This document shows, in pieces, positions 56,673-63,913 of a stretch of DNA of 64,000 nucleotides. The notes below the pieces were generated by a model, which saw only the letters and a program-made list of their open reading frames with translations, made no database searches and had not been told where the DNA came from. Numbering within the stretch: the first letter of the stretch is position 1; every line of letters begins with the position of its first letter. Source of the stretch: Phil1 sp040767925 (lineage in GTDB: Bacteria; Bacillota; Clostridia; Christensenellales; CAG-138); contig JAXGNN010000002.1 in assembly GCA_040767925.1 (NCBI GenBank), positions 515,211 to 579,210 on the forward strand, read 5' to 3'. Position numbers and translations under genes: made by a program.

Positions 56673-56906
56673 CTATTTTGCTATGGCAACGATGCTTTTG
56701 CATCTCTCACACTTAATTGTCAACTCGGCTGAATCAGCCGGATGCTGTTTATCCACGGTGAACGCTTTGATTCTAACAGACGCTTTCGCCTGGATCAACC
56801 GCTTATTGCAGTTTGGACAATTTACGTAAACAAAGCTCCTGTCCAACGGGGCATCGCTGTGGTCTTTACTTACGAGACTGCGGACAACTTTCTTTTTTGC
56901 TTCCAA
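56673..56906 (-). CDS. Small Com-like zinc-ribbon protein
   Basis: A 77-residue protein with two Cys-x-x-Cys pairs (VNCPNCNKRLIQ at about 29-34 and IKCERCKSIVAI at about 66-69). The pattern resembles the Com translational activator zinc finger of phage Mu and related short element-borne proteins. The role here is unknown; nucleic-acid binding is likely. It is the last gene of the polymerase operon, 14 nt after the preceding gene. Confidence 0.65.
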   Translation of the reverse strand: MEAKKKVVRSLVSKDHSDAPLDRSFVYVNCPNCNKRLIQAKASVRIKAFTVDKQHPADSAELTIKCERCKSIVAIAK

Positions 56907-56920
56907 TATGACCGCCTCCG

Positions 56921-57172
56921 CTATTCCACCGCACCAACCGCTTGCGCCTGTGAAACGGCGTATCTGCGCTTGATGCCTCCATATTTCTGCTCATACTCAG
57001 CCATCTGCTTGCCATCCTCAAAAAGCGGGACGAAGCTCAAGCCGCTCATGGATGCCATAGCAATATACTTTTGTCCATCTGAATCCTCAAATGTTGGCAT
57101 TAAGGGATTTTCATCTGCAACGCGAGTCAATAGTACAGTCTTATGCTTATCGAAATTAATTACATTACTCAT
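56921..57172 (-). CDS. Hypothetical protein of the polymerase operon
   Basis: An 83-residue protein starting SNVINFDKHKTVLLTRVADENPLMPTFEDSDGQKYIAMASMSGLSFVPLFEDGKQ. The last segment faintly recalls SseB-like folds, but I do not recognise the family. ATG 57172 has GGAGGCACAC upstream and lies 13 nt after the polymerase stop, so it is translated from the same mRNA. Confidence 0.65.
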   Translation of the reverse strand: MSNVINFDKHKTVLLTRVADENPLMPTFEDSDGQKYIAMASMSGLSFVPLFEDGKQMAEYEQKYGGIKRRYAVSQAQAVGAVE

Positions 57173-57185
57173 TTGTGTGCCTCCT

Positions 57186-58430
57186 TTACACATACATCGC
57201 GGCAGGCATAGTAAGCTGCTCATGCGATTTGTCCTTTTGTACTTTTATTCCATTCATGGCAGAGCAGAGCTTTATGGAATCTCTGCCAAACCGATTCCTA
57301 ATTTCGTCAACCGCGATTTCAAGGTCGTTGATGCGCTTGCGTCTTTCATGATCCCCGAACAAGTCAAGCTGCTGCGGTATGCGATCATCAACGAGGTCAA
57401 TCGCCCTGATTGTTACGGCTCGTATTGGGTGCTGCCATGTGTACCGCAGACGGAAAAGCGCGAAAGCGCAGTCCGTCATTTCTCTCCAACTCTGCGTTGG
57501 ATAATCGAGCTTGCATGGGTACTCCCGATATGAGAGTTCATTGTCCCTGACGCACAACTGTATGCGAGTGGCTGTGAGATGTGCTTGCCGGAGTCTGCGG
57601 GAAACGCCCTGTGCAAGTTCAAACAGCACTTGTTGTACTTCATACTCGTTGTCAAGGTCAGCCGTGCAGGTTATTCCGTGACCGACACTCTTTGCAATTG
57701 GCTCATACTCGAATGGGCGCACACGGGAATAATCCAAGCCGTTTGCAAACTCCCAAATCTTTGTTCCATTGACGCCGAGCCAAGACTTCAATAGTCCACA
57801 GTCACATTGCGCCAACTCTCCTATTGTGTGTATACCCCTGCGTTCCAGTTTTGCGGTAGTCGCTCTGCCAACGTAAAGCAAGTCGCTTGCGGGTAGAGGC
57901 CACACCTGCCTGCGATAGCTTTCAGGGGTAATGTAAGTTATCGCGTCCGGCTTTTTCATGTCAGAACCTAACTTCGCAAATGTCTTTGTGAAGCTGACAC
58001 CTATACTGACGGTTAAGCCGAGTTCCTCTTTGACGGCTGAGCGGATGGATTCTGCCACCTGATGACCGTCACCACAGATACGTTCACTTCCCGACACATC
58101 AAGCCAACACTCATCCATGCCAAATGGCTCGATCAGGTCTGTGTACCGTTGGTAGATTGTGCGCGTCAACTCCGAATACTTCACATATTGCTCGTACTGG
58201 GGCGGTACGATTATGAGATTAGGGCAAGTCTGTCGCGCTTCCCAATTCACCATGCCAGTCTTTACTCCTGCTTTCTTGGCAAGCTCAGATTTGGCAAGAA
58301 CAATACCGTGCCGGTTCTCAGTAGAACCGCAAACTGCGACGGCTTTGCCGCGAAGTTTCGGATCGAGCATCATCTCCACCGACGCATAGAAGCAGTTAAG
58401 GTCGCTGTGTAGTATCGTTCTATGTTCCAT
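57186..58430 (-). CDS. Y-family translesion DNA polymerase (UmuC/DinB type)
   Basis: A 414-residue polymerase. The first catalytic motif is ILHSDLNCFYASVE and the second is FGMDECWLDVSGS with the Asp-Glu pair. VSIGVSFTKTFAKLGSDMKKPDA and helix-hairpin-helix LLYVGRATTAKLERRGIHTIGELAQ follow, then the little-finger domain. QQLDLFG near residue 367 is a consensus beta-clamp-binding motif. All catalytic acids are present. It sits opposite an XRE regulator with shared operators and is probably damage- or excision-induced. Confidence 0.93.
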   Translation of the reverse strand: MEHRTILHSDLNCFYASVEMMLDPKLRGKAVAVCGSTENRHGIVLAKSELAKKAGVKTGMVNWEARQTCPNLIIVPPQYEQYVKYSELTRTIYQRYTDLIEPFGMDECWLDVSGSERICGDGHQVAESIRSAVKEELGLTVSIGVSFTKTFAKLGSDMKKPDAITYITPESYRRQVWPLPASDLLYVGRATTAKLERRGIHTIGELAQCDCGLLKSWLGVNGTKIWEFANGLDYSRVRPFEYEPIAKSVGHGITCTADLDNEYEVQQVLFELAQGVSRRLRQAHLTATRIQLCVRDNELSYREYPCKLDYPTQSWREMTDCAFALFRLRYTWQHPIRAVTIRAIDLVDDRIPQQLDLFGDHERRKRINDLEIAVDEIRNRFGRDSIKLCSAMNGIKVQKDKSHEQLTMPAAMYV

Positions 58431-58466
58431 ATCCTCACCTCCAATCGAGAAGTTTTATCCACAATT

Positions 58467-58579
58467 CTTCACATTTTAATGTTGACAATGTGGATAATGT
58501 GAAGTATTATGATTTTGAACTTCACATCGTATGGCGAGTATAGCACCAACGATTTTCAGAGTCAATGCAAAATGTGAAG
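58467..58579. promoter_or_regulatory. Four ATGTGAAG operator sites between the divergent polymerase and XRE genes
   Basis: CTTCACAT at 58467-58474 and 58520-58527, and ATGTGAAG at 58497-58504 and 58572-58579, alternate in orientation. The second fills the spacer of the rightward promoter and the third sits at its transcription start. The first lies where the leftward promoter should be. They are likely binding sites of the XRE protein encoded next door. Confidence 0.7.
58482..58510 (+). promoter_or_regulatory. Promoter of the XRE regulator gene
   Basis: TTGACA (58482-58487), 17 nt, TATTAT (58505-58510). An ATGTGAAG site occupies the last 8 bases of the spacer, an arrangement that would repress the promoter when bound. 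The leader to ATG 58654 is about 135 nt. Confidence 0.8.
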
Positions 58580-58653
58580 TTACGCAAAAATAATTTTCAC
58601 TTATTTTAAGCGGGTACGTTAAAGCGTACTTTGCAACAGAAAGGACTGAGAAC

Positions 58654-59094
58654 ATGGAAGCCTTCGCCAGAAAGCTGAAAGATGCGCGCACAGCAAAAGA
58701 ATTGAACCAAGAGGAACTTGGTAAGATAATCGGTGTTACGCGCAGAAGTATCGTCGCTTATGAAAAGGGAGATGCTGTCCCTCGCAAGAAAACCATTCGC
58801 GCACTTGCAAAGGCATTGGGTGTATCTACGGAATATTTGACTAATGATGAAATAACCGATCAGGGTTTCAGTAATGAAATGGATCATTTAGTGGAAGAAG
58901 CCAGTTCTCGTTTCGGTAGCAAGGGCGCATCCGAGGTTGAGGACTTGCTCAAACAGAATGTTGCCTTGTTTGCAGGCGGTAGCATTTCGGAGGAAGGCAA
59001 GGAGGCATACTTCGAGGCTTTGGCAAAAGCGTACTTTGCTTGCAAGGAAGAAGCAAAAAAGAAGTATGGCAGGAAGCCAACAGAATCCAAATAA
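58654..59094 (+). CDS. XRE-family transcriptional regulator
   Basis: A 146-residue protein. The N-terminal Cro/CI helix-turn-helix (FARKLKDARTAKELNQEELGKIIGVTRRSIVAYEKGDAVPRKKTIRALAKALGVSTEYLTN) is followed by a helical C-terminal domain of about 75 residues with no LexA-type protease motif. With the ImmA-like metallopeptidase gene downstream it resembles ImmR/ImmA pairs that keep mobile elements silent until the peptidase cleaves the repressor. RBS AAAGGA precedes ATG 58654. It probably binds the four operators upstream. Confidence 0.9.
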   Translation: MEAFARKLKDARTAKELNQEELGKIIGVTRRSIVAYEKGDAVPRKKTIRALAKALGVSTEYLTNDEITDQGFSNEMDHLVEEASSRFGSKGASEVEDLLKQNVALFAGGSISEEGKEAYFEALAKAYFACKEEAKKKYGRKPTESK

Positions 59095-59120
59095 GCTATC
59101 TATCTCCGACCTCATTGTAA

Positions 59121-59144
59121 AAGTCCTTTATAACGGACAATGCT
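59121..59144 (+). promoter_or_regulatory. 24-bp near-palindromic site, copy 1
   Basis: AAGTCCTTTATAACGGACAATGCT contains the dyad GTCCTTTATAACGGAC and is repeated with one change at 61908-61931. Taken as -35 TTTATA with a 17-nt spacer, it leads to AATAAT, so the site may be an activated or repressed promoter of the ImmA gene. Confidence 0.6.
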
Positions 59145-59196
59145 TGTGCAATAATGATGATGTAGCAAGAGGTGGAATGACGCACACGGACTCTGA

Positions 59197-59769
59197 ATGA
59201 GAATTGATGAGGGACTGAATATGGTGGATCATATCAGGAATGCGGTACGCCGCATTACAACTAAATACGCTACCCGCGATCCATACGAGCTTTGCAACGA
59301 TATGAAAATTCTGCTGCGCTATGAGTCTATGGGTATGTATGAAGGCTGCTGCAAGGGCTTTATCTATATCAGGAGCAGGGTAATTTGCATCACTTTGAAC
59401 AGCGACCTGCCTGAAGCATTGCGTCGCGTTGTGCTTGCCCACGAGATAGGTCATGCTGTTCTTCACAGAGACATGGTGGGCGCGCAGCCCTATCACGATA
59501 TTTCGTTGTTTGACGAAACAAAGCCCGCAGAATACGAAGCAAATGTGTTTGCAGCAGAGCTGTTGTTATCAAACGATGATGTGCTGGATATTATCAACGA
59601 TGACATTTCATTCTTCGGCGTTGCCCGCGCTCTTTATGTGCCGCCGGAACTGCTGGATTTCAAATGGCGCATGATGAAGCGCGACGGCTTTACGTTTGCT
59701 GATTCGCCCATTGTCGCAACAGGCGATTTTATGAGAAACTTGGAAAAATGCGGCGGGTCAGAGCATTGA
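59197..59769 (+). CDS. ImmA/IrrE-family metallopeptidase
   Basis: A 190-residue zinc peptidase with H82-E-I-G-H86 in VVLAHEIGHAVLH and a distal acid in AEYEANVFAAELLL, the standard DUF955 layout. In ICEBs1-like systems ImmA cleaves the ImmR repressor after DNA damage or quorum signals. It lies 102 nt after the XRE gene with its own possible promoter. ATG 59197 has no clear RBS; ATG 59221 is an alternative. The pairing suggests that it inactivates the XRE repressor. Confidence 0.88.
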   Translation: MRIDEGLNMVDHIRNAVRRITTKYATRDPYELCNDMKILLRYESMGMYEGCCKGFIYIRSRVICITLNSDLPEALRRVVLAHEIGHAVLHRDMVGAQPYHDISLFDETKPAEYEANVFAAELLLSNDDVLDIINDDISFFGVARALYVPPELLDFKWRMMKRDGFTFADSPIVATGDFMRNLEKCGGSEH

Positions 59770-59800
59770 ACGGATTGCACAGATTGAGGGATTATTACTT

Positions 59801-60094
59801 ATGGAAACACAAACCGAGAAACCAATCAAGGTATATGTTGATGTAGTCGCTTCTTTCAATTCCGAGGGAACACTCATGCCGCTGAAACTCACATGGGAAG
59901 ATGGAACGGAATATTCGATTGACCGAGTTACCGATATTCGGCAAGCTGCGGCGATGAAAGCCGGTGGTCAGGGAGATCGCTACACAATACAAGTCAACGG
60001 ACGCCAAAGTTATTTATTCTTTGAACGTAATGCCTCTATTCGAGGCAATAATATAGGTCGATTCTTTGTTGAACGGAGGGTTTGTACGCAATGA
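59801..60094 (+). CDS. Small conserved protein of the damage-response region
   Basis: A 97-residue protein: KPIKVYVDVVASFNSEGTLMPLKLTWEDGTEYSIDRVTDIRQAAAMKAGGQGDRYTIQVNGRQSYLFFER. Similar short beta-rich proteins accompany Y-family polymerases in Bacillota, as far as I recall. The function is unknown. The stop overlaps the next start (ATGA). Confidence 0.75.
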   Translation: METQTEKPIKVYVDVVASFNSEGTLMPLKLTWEDGTEYSIDRVTDIRQAAAMKAGGQGDRYTIQVNGRQSYLFFERNASIRGNNIGRFFVERRVCTQ

Positions 60095-60384
60095 CCAACT
60101 ACGAAGCTATCCGACAAATGACACCCGAACAGATGGAGGCGTTCCTCGATAATGTTCTGCTCACAGGGCTGAATACAGGAATGTACGTTGCAAAACTGCC
60201 CGAGGAATCAGATGAGCGTATGGACGCACTTGACAACAATCCGTATGACGAGGAATGGCTTGCAGCCGATGCGGAGGATGCTACTCAGTATGTATTTGCC
60301 GATGATGGAGACCTCTATCTGCCTGATGCCCTTTGTGATGTAATCATGCGGGTGACAGGCATTGACCCCGACAAGGAGGATTGA
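60091..60384 (+). CDS. Hypothetical acidic protein
   Basis: A 97-residue, strongly acidic protein (MTNYEAIRQMTPEQMEAFLDNVLLTGLNTGMYVA, then EESDERMDALDNNPYDEEWLAADAEDATQYVF). There is no recognised domain. ATG 60091 has GGAGGG at a usable distance and overlaps the previous stop. The WYL gene follows 3 nt later, so this is one operon. Confidence 0.65.
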   Translation: MTNYEAIRQMTPEQMEAFLDNVLLTGLNTGMYVAKLPEESDERMDALDNNPYDEEWLAADAEDATQYVFADDGDLYLPDALCDVIMRVTGIDPDKED

Positions 60385-60387
60385 AAA

Positions 60388-61386
60388 ATGTCAAAGTCGT
60401 ACAATCAGAAGTTGAAGATACTATATCTCATGCAGCTTCTTCTCGACAATACCGACGAGCAACACCCTGTATCAATGGATCAGATCATGAGCTATCTGAA
60501 CGGTCACGGTATTACCGCTGAGCGCAAGAGCATCTACGACGATATAGAAGCCTTGCGCCTGTTTGGATTGGATGTATGCCTTGTCCGCAAAACTCCAATG
60601 ACGGGGTATTACATCGGCAATCGAACTTTTGAGCTGCCGGAATTGAAGCTGCTTGTAGATAGCGTTCAATCCTCAAAGTTCGTTACGGAAAAAAAGACCG
60701 TTGCGCTTATCAAAAAGCTGGTCAGTTTAAGCAGCCTTTATGAAGCATAGCTTATCAAGCGGCAAGTCTATGTACGCAATCGTATCAAGAGCATGAACGA
60801 GAGCATTTACTACAATGTGGACAGCATACACAACGGCATAGCTTCTGACAAGAAGATCAGTTATCGCTATTACGAGTATGATGCGCAGAAGAAGAAACGG
60901 TTTCGCAAGAATGGCGAAAGATACTGCGTCAGTCCATTTGCCCTCACTTGGGATGACGAGAACTACTACCTGATAGCCTACGATAGCGATGCCGGAATAC
61001 TCAAACACTATCGCGTTGACAAGATGGACAGCATTCAGATCGAGGAAGATGAGCGTGACGGCAAAGAGGCTTTCGCAAACATAGATATGGCAGCATATAC
61101 TAAACGCACCTTTGCGATGTTTGGCGGCGAGGAAATGCCGGTCACAATCAGCTTCGCCAATCACCTTATAGGCGTAGTAATGGATAAATTCGGCAAAGAT
61201 ATTCGGACTATCAAAGTGGATGACGAACACTTTGCGGTGACGACGCCGGTGATCGTCAGCCCTCAATTCTATGCCTGGGTATTCGGTCTAAACGGTGAGG
61301 CTGTAATTACAGCCCCGCAGGAAGCAGTTGATGGCTTTGTTCAACAGATTCAGAATGTCGCACAAAACATGGGAGGAATACAATGA
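60388..61386 (+). pseudogene. WYL-domain regulator interrupted by a single in-frame TAG
   Basis: The frame encodes a 332-codon WYL regulator in one register. The N-terminal helix-turn-helix (QKLKILYLMQLLLDNTD...MDQIMSYLNGHGITAERKSIYDDIEALRLFGLDV) runs to SLSSLYEA, then TAG at 60748-60750. The same frame then continues with LIKRQVYVRNRIKSMNESIYYNVDSIH and the WYL fold (ISYRYYEYDAQKKKR, PFALTWDDENYYLIAYDS). A C-to-T change of CAG would explain it. ATG 60793 could restart translation of the ligand-binding half. TAG is an ordinary stop elsewhere in the window. Confidence 0.82.
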
Positions 61387-61883
61387 CATGGGAGAGCTTC
61401 TATGACGGTTTCTACGGTTGGTCGGATGCTGGGCAAAGGAAAATAGCCCTCATGCAAAAGGATTTCGGCGACGAGGATGAAGTTGCCGAGATTGCAATGT
61501 CTTTCATTGACGAGGAAATAGCATCTAAGTTTATCAATCGTGCTATTACGGCTAATGTTCAGTTCAGCGCCGGTTCACTTGTAGAGCTTGCCGACTACAT
61601 AGATGAAGCGACCTTAACGCGCGCTCTACAAAATACGAAAGCTGCGTTCTCACAAGAGCAACTTGCTGCATTAGACGGCTATGTCGATGAAGAAACGATA
61701 GAAGCTTTGCTCACGGTTAATTCTGAAATGCAAGAACCTGGGTCTGCAAATCGGCAAGCACGACGAAACAGGCGACAGGAAGCGCATCCTGAAACACTTA
61801 CCGGAAGCCCGCTCCTTGATGCTTTTATTGGCATCAAATTCTTTGACTGGCTATTCGGCGGCTCAGATAAGAACAAGCACTAA
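61383..61883 (+). CDS. Hypothetical protein coupled to the WYL gene
   Basis: A 166-residue protein, acidic in its first 120 residues (DGFYGWSDAGQRKIALMQKDFGDEDEVAEIAMSFIDEE). A basic linker (RQARRNRRQEAHPE) and a hydrophobic C-terminal segment, LLDAFIGIKFFDWLFGG, follow; the latter may be a membrane-associated helix. I do not recognise the family. The start overlaps the WYL stop (ATGA). Confidence 0.65.
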   Translation: MTWESFYDGFYGWSDAGQRKIALMQKDFGDEDEVAEIAMSFIDEEIASKFINRAITANVQFSAGSLVELADYIDEATLTRALQNTKAAFSQEQLAALDGYVDEETIEALLTVNSEMQEPGSANRQARRNRRQEAHPETLTGSPLLDAFIGIKFFDWLFGGSDKNKH

Positions 61884-61907
61884 AACATTTATTTCACGCA
61901 CATCATC

Positions 61908-61931
61908 AAGTCCTGTATAACGGACAATGCT
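61908..61931 (+). promoter_or_regulatory. 24-bp near-palindromic site, copy 2
   Basis: AAGTCCTGTATAACGGACAATGCT, 23 of 24 bases identical to 59121-59144. The -35-like TGTATA is followed after 17 nt by TATGAT. It lies about 65 nt upstream of the HIRAN gene. Confidence 0.65.
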
Positions 61932-61994
61932 CCTGTTATGATGAGTATAGTGGTTGGGGATAACGCAATCGCAATTTAACAGGAGGTCAAGAAG

Positions 61995-62381
61995 ATGGCT
62001 GAAAAGTATGTATCTATTGTCGGTTTTAAGAACTACTACGACAAGCGCCCCTTTGCTATCGGAACAAAGTTGCTTTGCGTTAAAGAGCCTGACAACGTGT
62101 ATGACAGCGAGGCAATCAAAGTCACGTTCCCTGTACTCGGTACGGTTGGCTACATCGCAAACAGTATTCAAACAAAAGCGAACGGCACTCTATCGGCAGG
62201 GCGTATCTACGAACAGGTCGATGAGAAGTTCGTGGTCGAGGTTTCGTTCACCACACACTCAACGGTGATTGCGAGGGTGACGGACGATAAGGCAGACGCC
62301 ATGCCCGTCCCCGCTGATGGTTTCTTTGACGAGGATGAAGATGACGATGAACTGGACGATGAGGAAGCTGGGGTAAAGTAG
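61995..62381 (+). CDS. HIRAN domain protein with acidic tail
   Basis: A 128-residue protein. YVSIVGFKNYYDKRPFAIGTKLLCVKEPDNVYDSEAIKV, then GTVGYIANS and SAGRIYEQV, fit the HIRAN domain, a DNA-end or damage-binding module. Residues 108-125 are almost all Asp/Glu. RBS AGGAGG precedes ATG 61995. A DNA-repair role alongside the Y-family polymerase is possible; standalone HIRAN proteins are uncharacterised. Confidence 0.82.
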   Translation: MAEKYVSIVGFKNYYDKRPFAIGTKLLCVKEPDNVYDSEAIKVTFPVLGTVGYIANSIQTKANGTLSAGRIYEQVDEKFVVEVSFTTHSTVIARVTDDKADAMPVPADGFFDEDEDDDELDDEEAGVK

Positions 62382-62383
62382 CA

Positions 62384-62452
62384 ATGTTTACGATTGTCTG
62401 TATCCTGCTTCTGCCGATATTTGTACTTGCTGAACTGGTAAAACGCTCATAG
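62384..62452 (+). CDS. 22-residue hydrophobic peptide (tentative)
   Basis: FTIVCILLLPIFVLAELVKRS after Met: one transmembrane-like segment with a basic end, starting 3 nt after the HIRAN stop, which suggests coupling. It has no strong RBS of its own and is too short for certainty. The next gene has its RBS right at its end. Confidence 0.35.
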   Translation: MFTIVCILLLPIFVLAELVKRS

Positions 62453-62466
62453 AAAGGAGTATTCAC

Positions 62467-62637
62467 ATGACTGGCATATTTGGTGATTTGTTCGATTTCA
62501 ATGGCGACGGCAAGCTCGATTGTGTAGAGCAGGCAGCGGATTTCCTCGCATTTGAACGCTTGATAAACGAGGATAAGGACGAGGCGGACATATCCTTTTC
62601 AGACGATTTTGATGAGGATAGCGACGAAGATTTCTGA
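62467..62637 (+). CDS. 56-residue single EF-hand acidic peptide
   Basis: MTGIFGDLFDFNGDGKLDCVEQAADFLAFERL, then an acidic tail (many Asp/Glu, ending DSDEDF). DFNGDGKLDCVE has acids or Asn at positions 1, 3, 5, 9 and 12 and Gly at 6, a perfect EF-hand calcium loop. RBS AAAGGAG stands 7 nt before ATG 62467, and a terminator follows. Short proteins of this sort occur in clostridial genomes; the function is unknown. Confidence 0.75.
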   Translation: MTGIFGDLFDFNGDGKLDCVEQAADFLAFERLINEDKDEADISFSDDFDEDSDEDF

Positions 62638-62652
62638 TTGCTTCATAAAGTA

Positions 62653-62680
62653 AAAGAGGTGCGATTTGCACCTCTTTTTT
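62653..62680. terminator. Bidirectional terminator between the EF-hand and ARH genes
   Basis: AAAGAGGTGC - GATTT - GCACCTCTTT, followed by TTT on the plus strand and preceded by AAA-rich sequence that gives T on the minus strand. It serves the two convergent genes. Confidence 0.9.
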
Positions 62681-62681
62681 C

Positions 62682-63509
62682 TTACTGTTTGGCTTTGACT
62701 GCTGCCCACCACCGCCGACATACATTACGAAGCGGCTCATCAAGATATGTCCATGCTTTGTCCTTGATCCATTGAGGAATGCCGTATGCGGCTTCTGCAA
62801 TGCCGCCTGTTATTGCCGCGAGGGTATCGCTATCCCCGCCGAGAGAGATAGCGTTGCGAATGGCGTCCTCGAAATCCGAGCTTTCGAGAAAAGCAGTTAT
62901 TGCCTGAGGTACGGTTCCCTGGCAGCTTTCGTTGAACCGATAGCTCGGACGTATCTCATCCAAAGTTTGTGACAAATCATATCCGTATTTTTCCGTGATA
63001 CAATCCCGAAGCCTGTTTTTGCGTTCATCAATTTCAGCCTTGTCATGTTTGGCATATCGCATGATCATAATGGCGTCGGCAACGGCATTTGCTCCCTTTA
63101 TGCCTTCAGGGTGATTATGTGTCACTTTGGCGCTGTTGGTCGAAAAGTAATCGACGCTGCAAGCAGTAGCAGTCAAATCCCATGAGGGTTCAACAAAGAA
63201 GCCAACGGGCGATACGCGCATTGCCGATCCATTACCCCAACTATTGTACGGTTCACGGTTATCGCTATGAAGCCATGCTCCAAAGCGGCTGCCGTAACCG
63301 GCATCAGGGTACATCCTGCCATACTTCTTCATTGCATTGATGAAATCATCCTCGCTTCCGCCGTTCATCAAGGCTTCTGCAACGGCTACGGTCATTACGG
63401 TATCATCCGTAAAGAAGCAATCGTCACGGAACAGGGGGAACTCCTTCGATTTGATATTGTGCCATTCGTAGACCGAACCAACAATATCACCGATGATAGC
63501 ACCGAACAT
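62682..63509 (-). CDS. ADP-ribosylglycohydrolase family protein
   Basis: A 275-residue protein of the ARH/DraG family. The Mg2+-binding elements are GAIIGDIVGSVYE, FTDDTVMTVAVAEAL, THNHPEGIKGA and the C-terminal ISLGGDSDTLAAITGGIAEAAYG. It would remove ADP-ribose from a protein, nucleic acid or small molecule. No ADP-ribosyltransferase is in the window. It lies directly after (1-base overlap) the truncated VWA gene. All metal-ligand motifs are intact. Confidence 0.93.
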   Translation of the reverse strand: MFGAIIGDIVGSVYEWHNIKSKEFPLFRDDCFFTDDTVMTVAVAEALMNGGSEDDFINAMKKYGRMYPDAGYGSRFGAWLHSDNREPYNSWGNGSAMRVSPVGFFVEPSWDLTATACSVDYFSTNSAKVTHNHPEGIKGANAVADAIMIMRYAKHDKAEIDERKNRLRDCITEKYGYDLSQTLDEIRPSYRFNESCQGTVPQAITAFLESSDFEDAIRNAISLGGDSDTLAAITGGIAEAAYGIPQWIKDKAWTYLDEPLRNVCRRWWAAVKAKQ

Positions 63510-63913
63510 TATTTCCTACCGCCTCTCCGTTTGAAGTCCTTTTGAATCTCGTCATTCCAGCCCTGCGGCATTTCTGCACATTCACGAAACGATGCGACGG
63601 CTTGGCTCATAACACGGAAATTGAGCTCCACGCCCTCGCTGTCCGCATGGTAATTCTGTGCGCGGTCATAAGCAATGCCGAAACGTGCTGCCGTTTCTAC
63701 TGCGTCGATATTCGCGCCGAGAAAGATGAACTCCCATCCGTATTTCTCTTTCTGCCGCTCGATCTGTGCCTTGACCTTATCGGAGGAATACTCACGGCTG
63801 CTGTTTTCCTCACCGTCCGTGATAATGACGAACATGACCTTTTCAGCACGGTAATCATCCGCTGTGTTCCTTTGAGCGTTTCCAATCTGAATACGTCGCA
63901 TCAGATTTAACAC
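63509..63913 (-). pseudogene. VWA-domain protein, 5' end lost at an IS21-like end
   Basis: About 130 residues of a von Willebrand A protein: GNAQRNTADDYRAEKVMFVIITDGEENSSREYSSDKVKAQIERQKEKYGWEFIFLGANIDA. This is only the second half of the fold. The N-terminal strand with the metal-site D-x-S-x-S motif is missing. The frame runs back to 63913, where sequence typical of an insertion-sequence end begins, and upstream in-frame stops follow. Family members of this sort sit beside ARH genes, so it was probably a functional partner before disruption. Confidence 0.8.

Noticed and set aside
60748..60750. TAG as reassigned codon (pyrrolysine-type recoding)
   Set aside because: TAG ends the integrase, oraE and HIRAN genes normally, and no downstream structure or pyl genes are seen, so general reassignment is unlikely.
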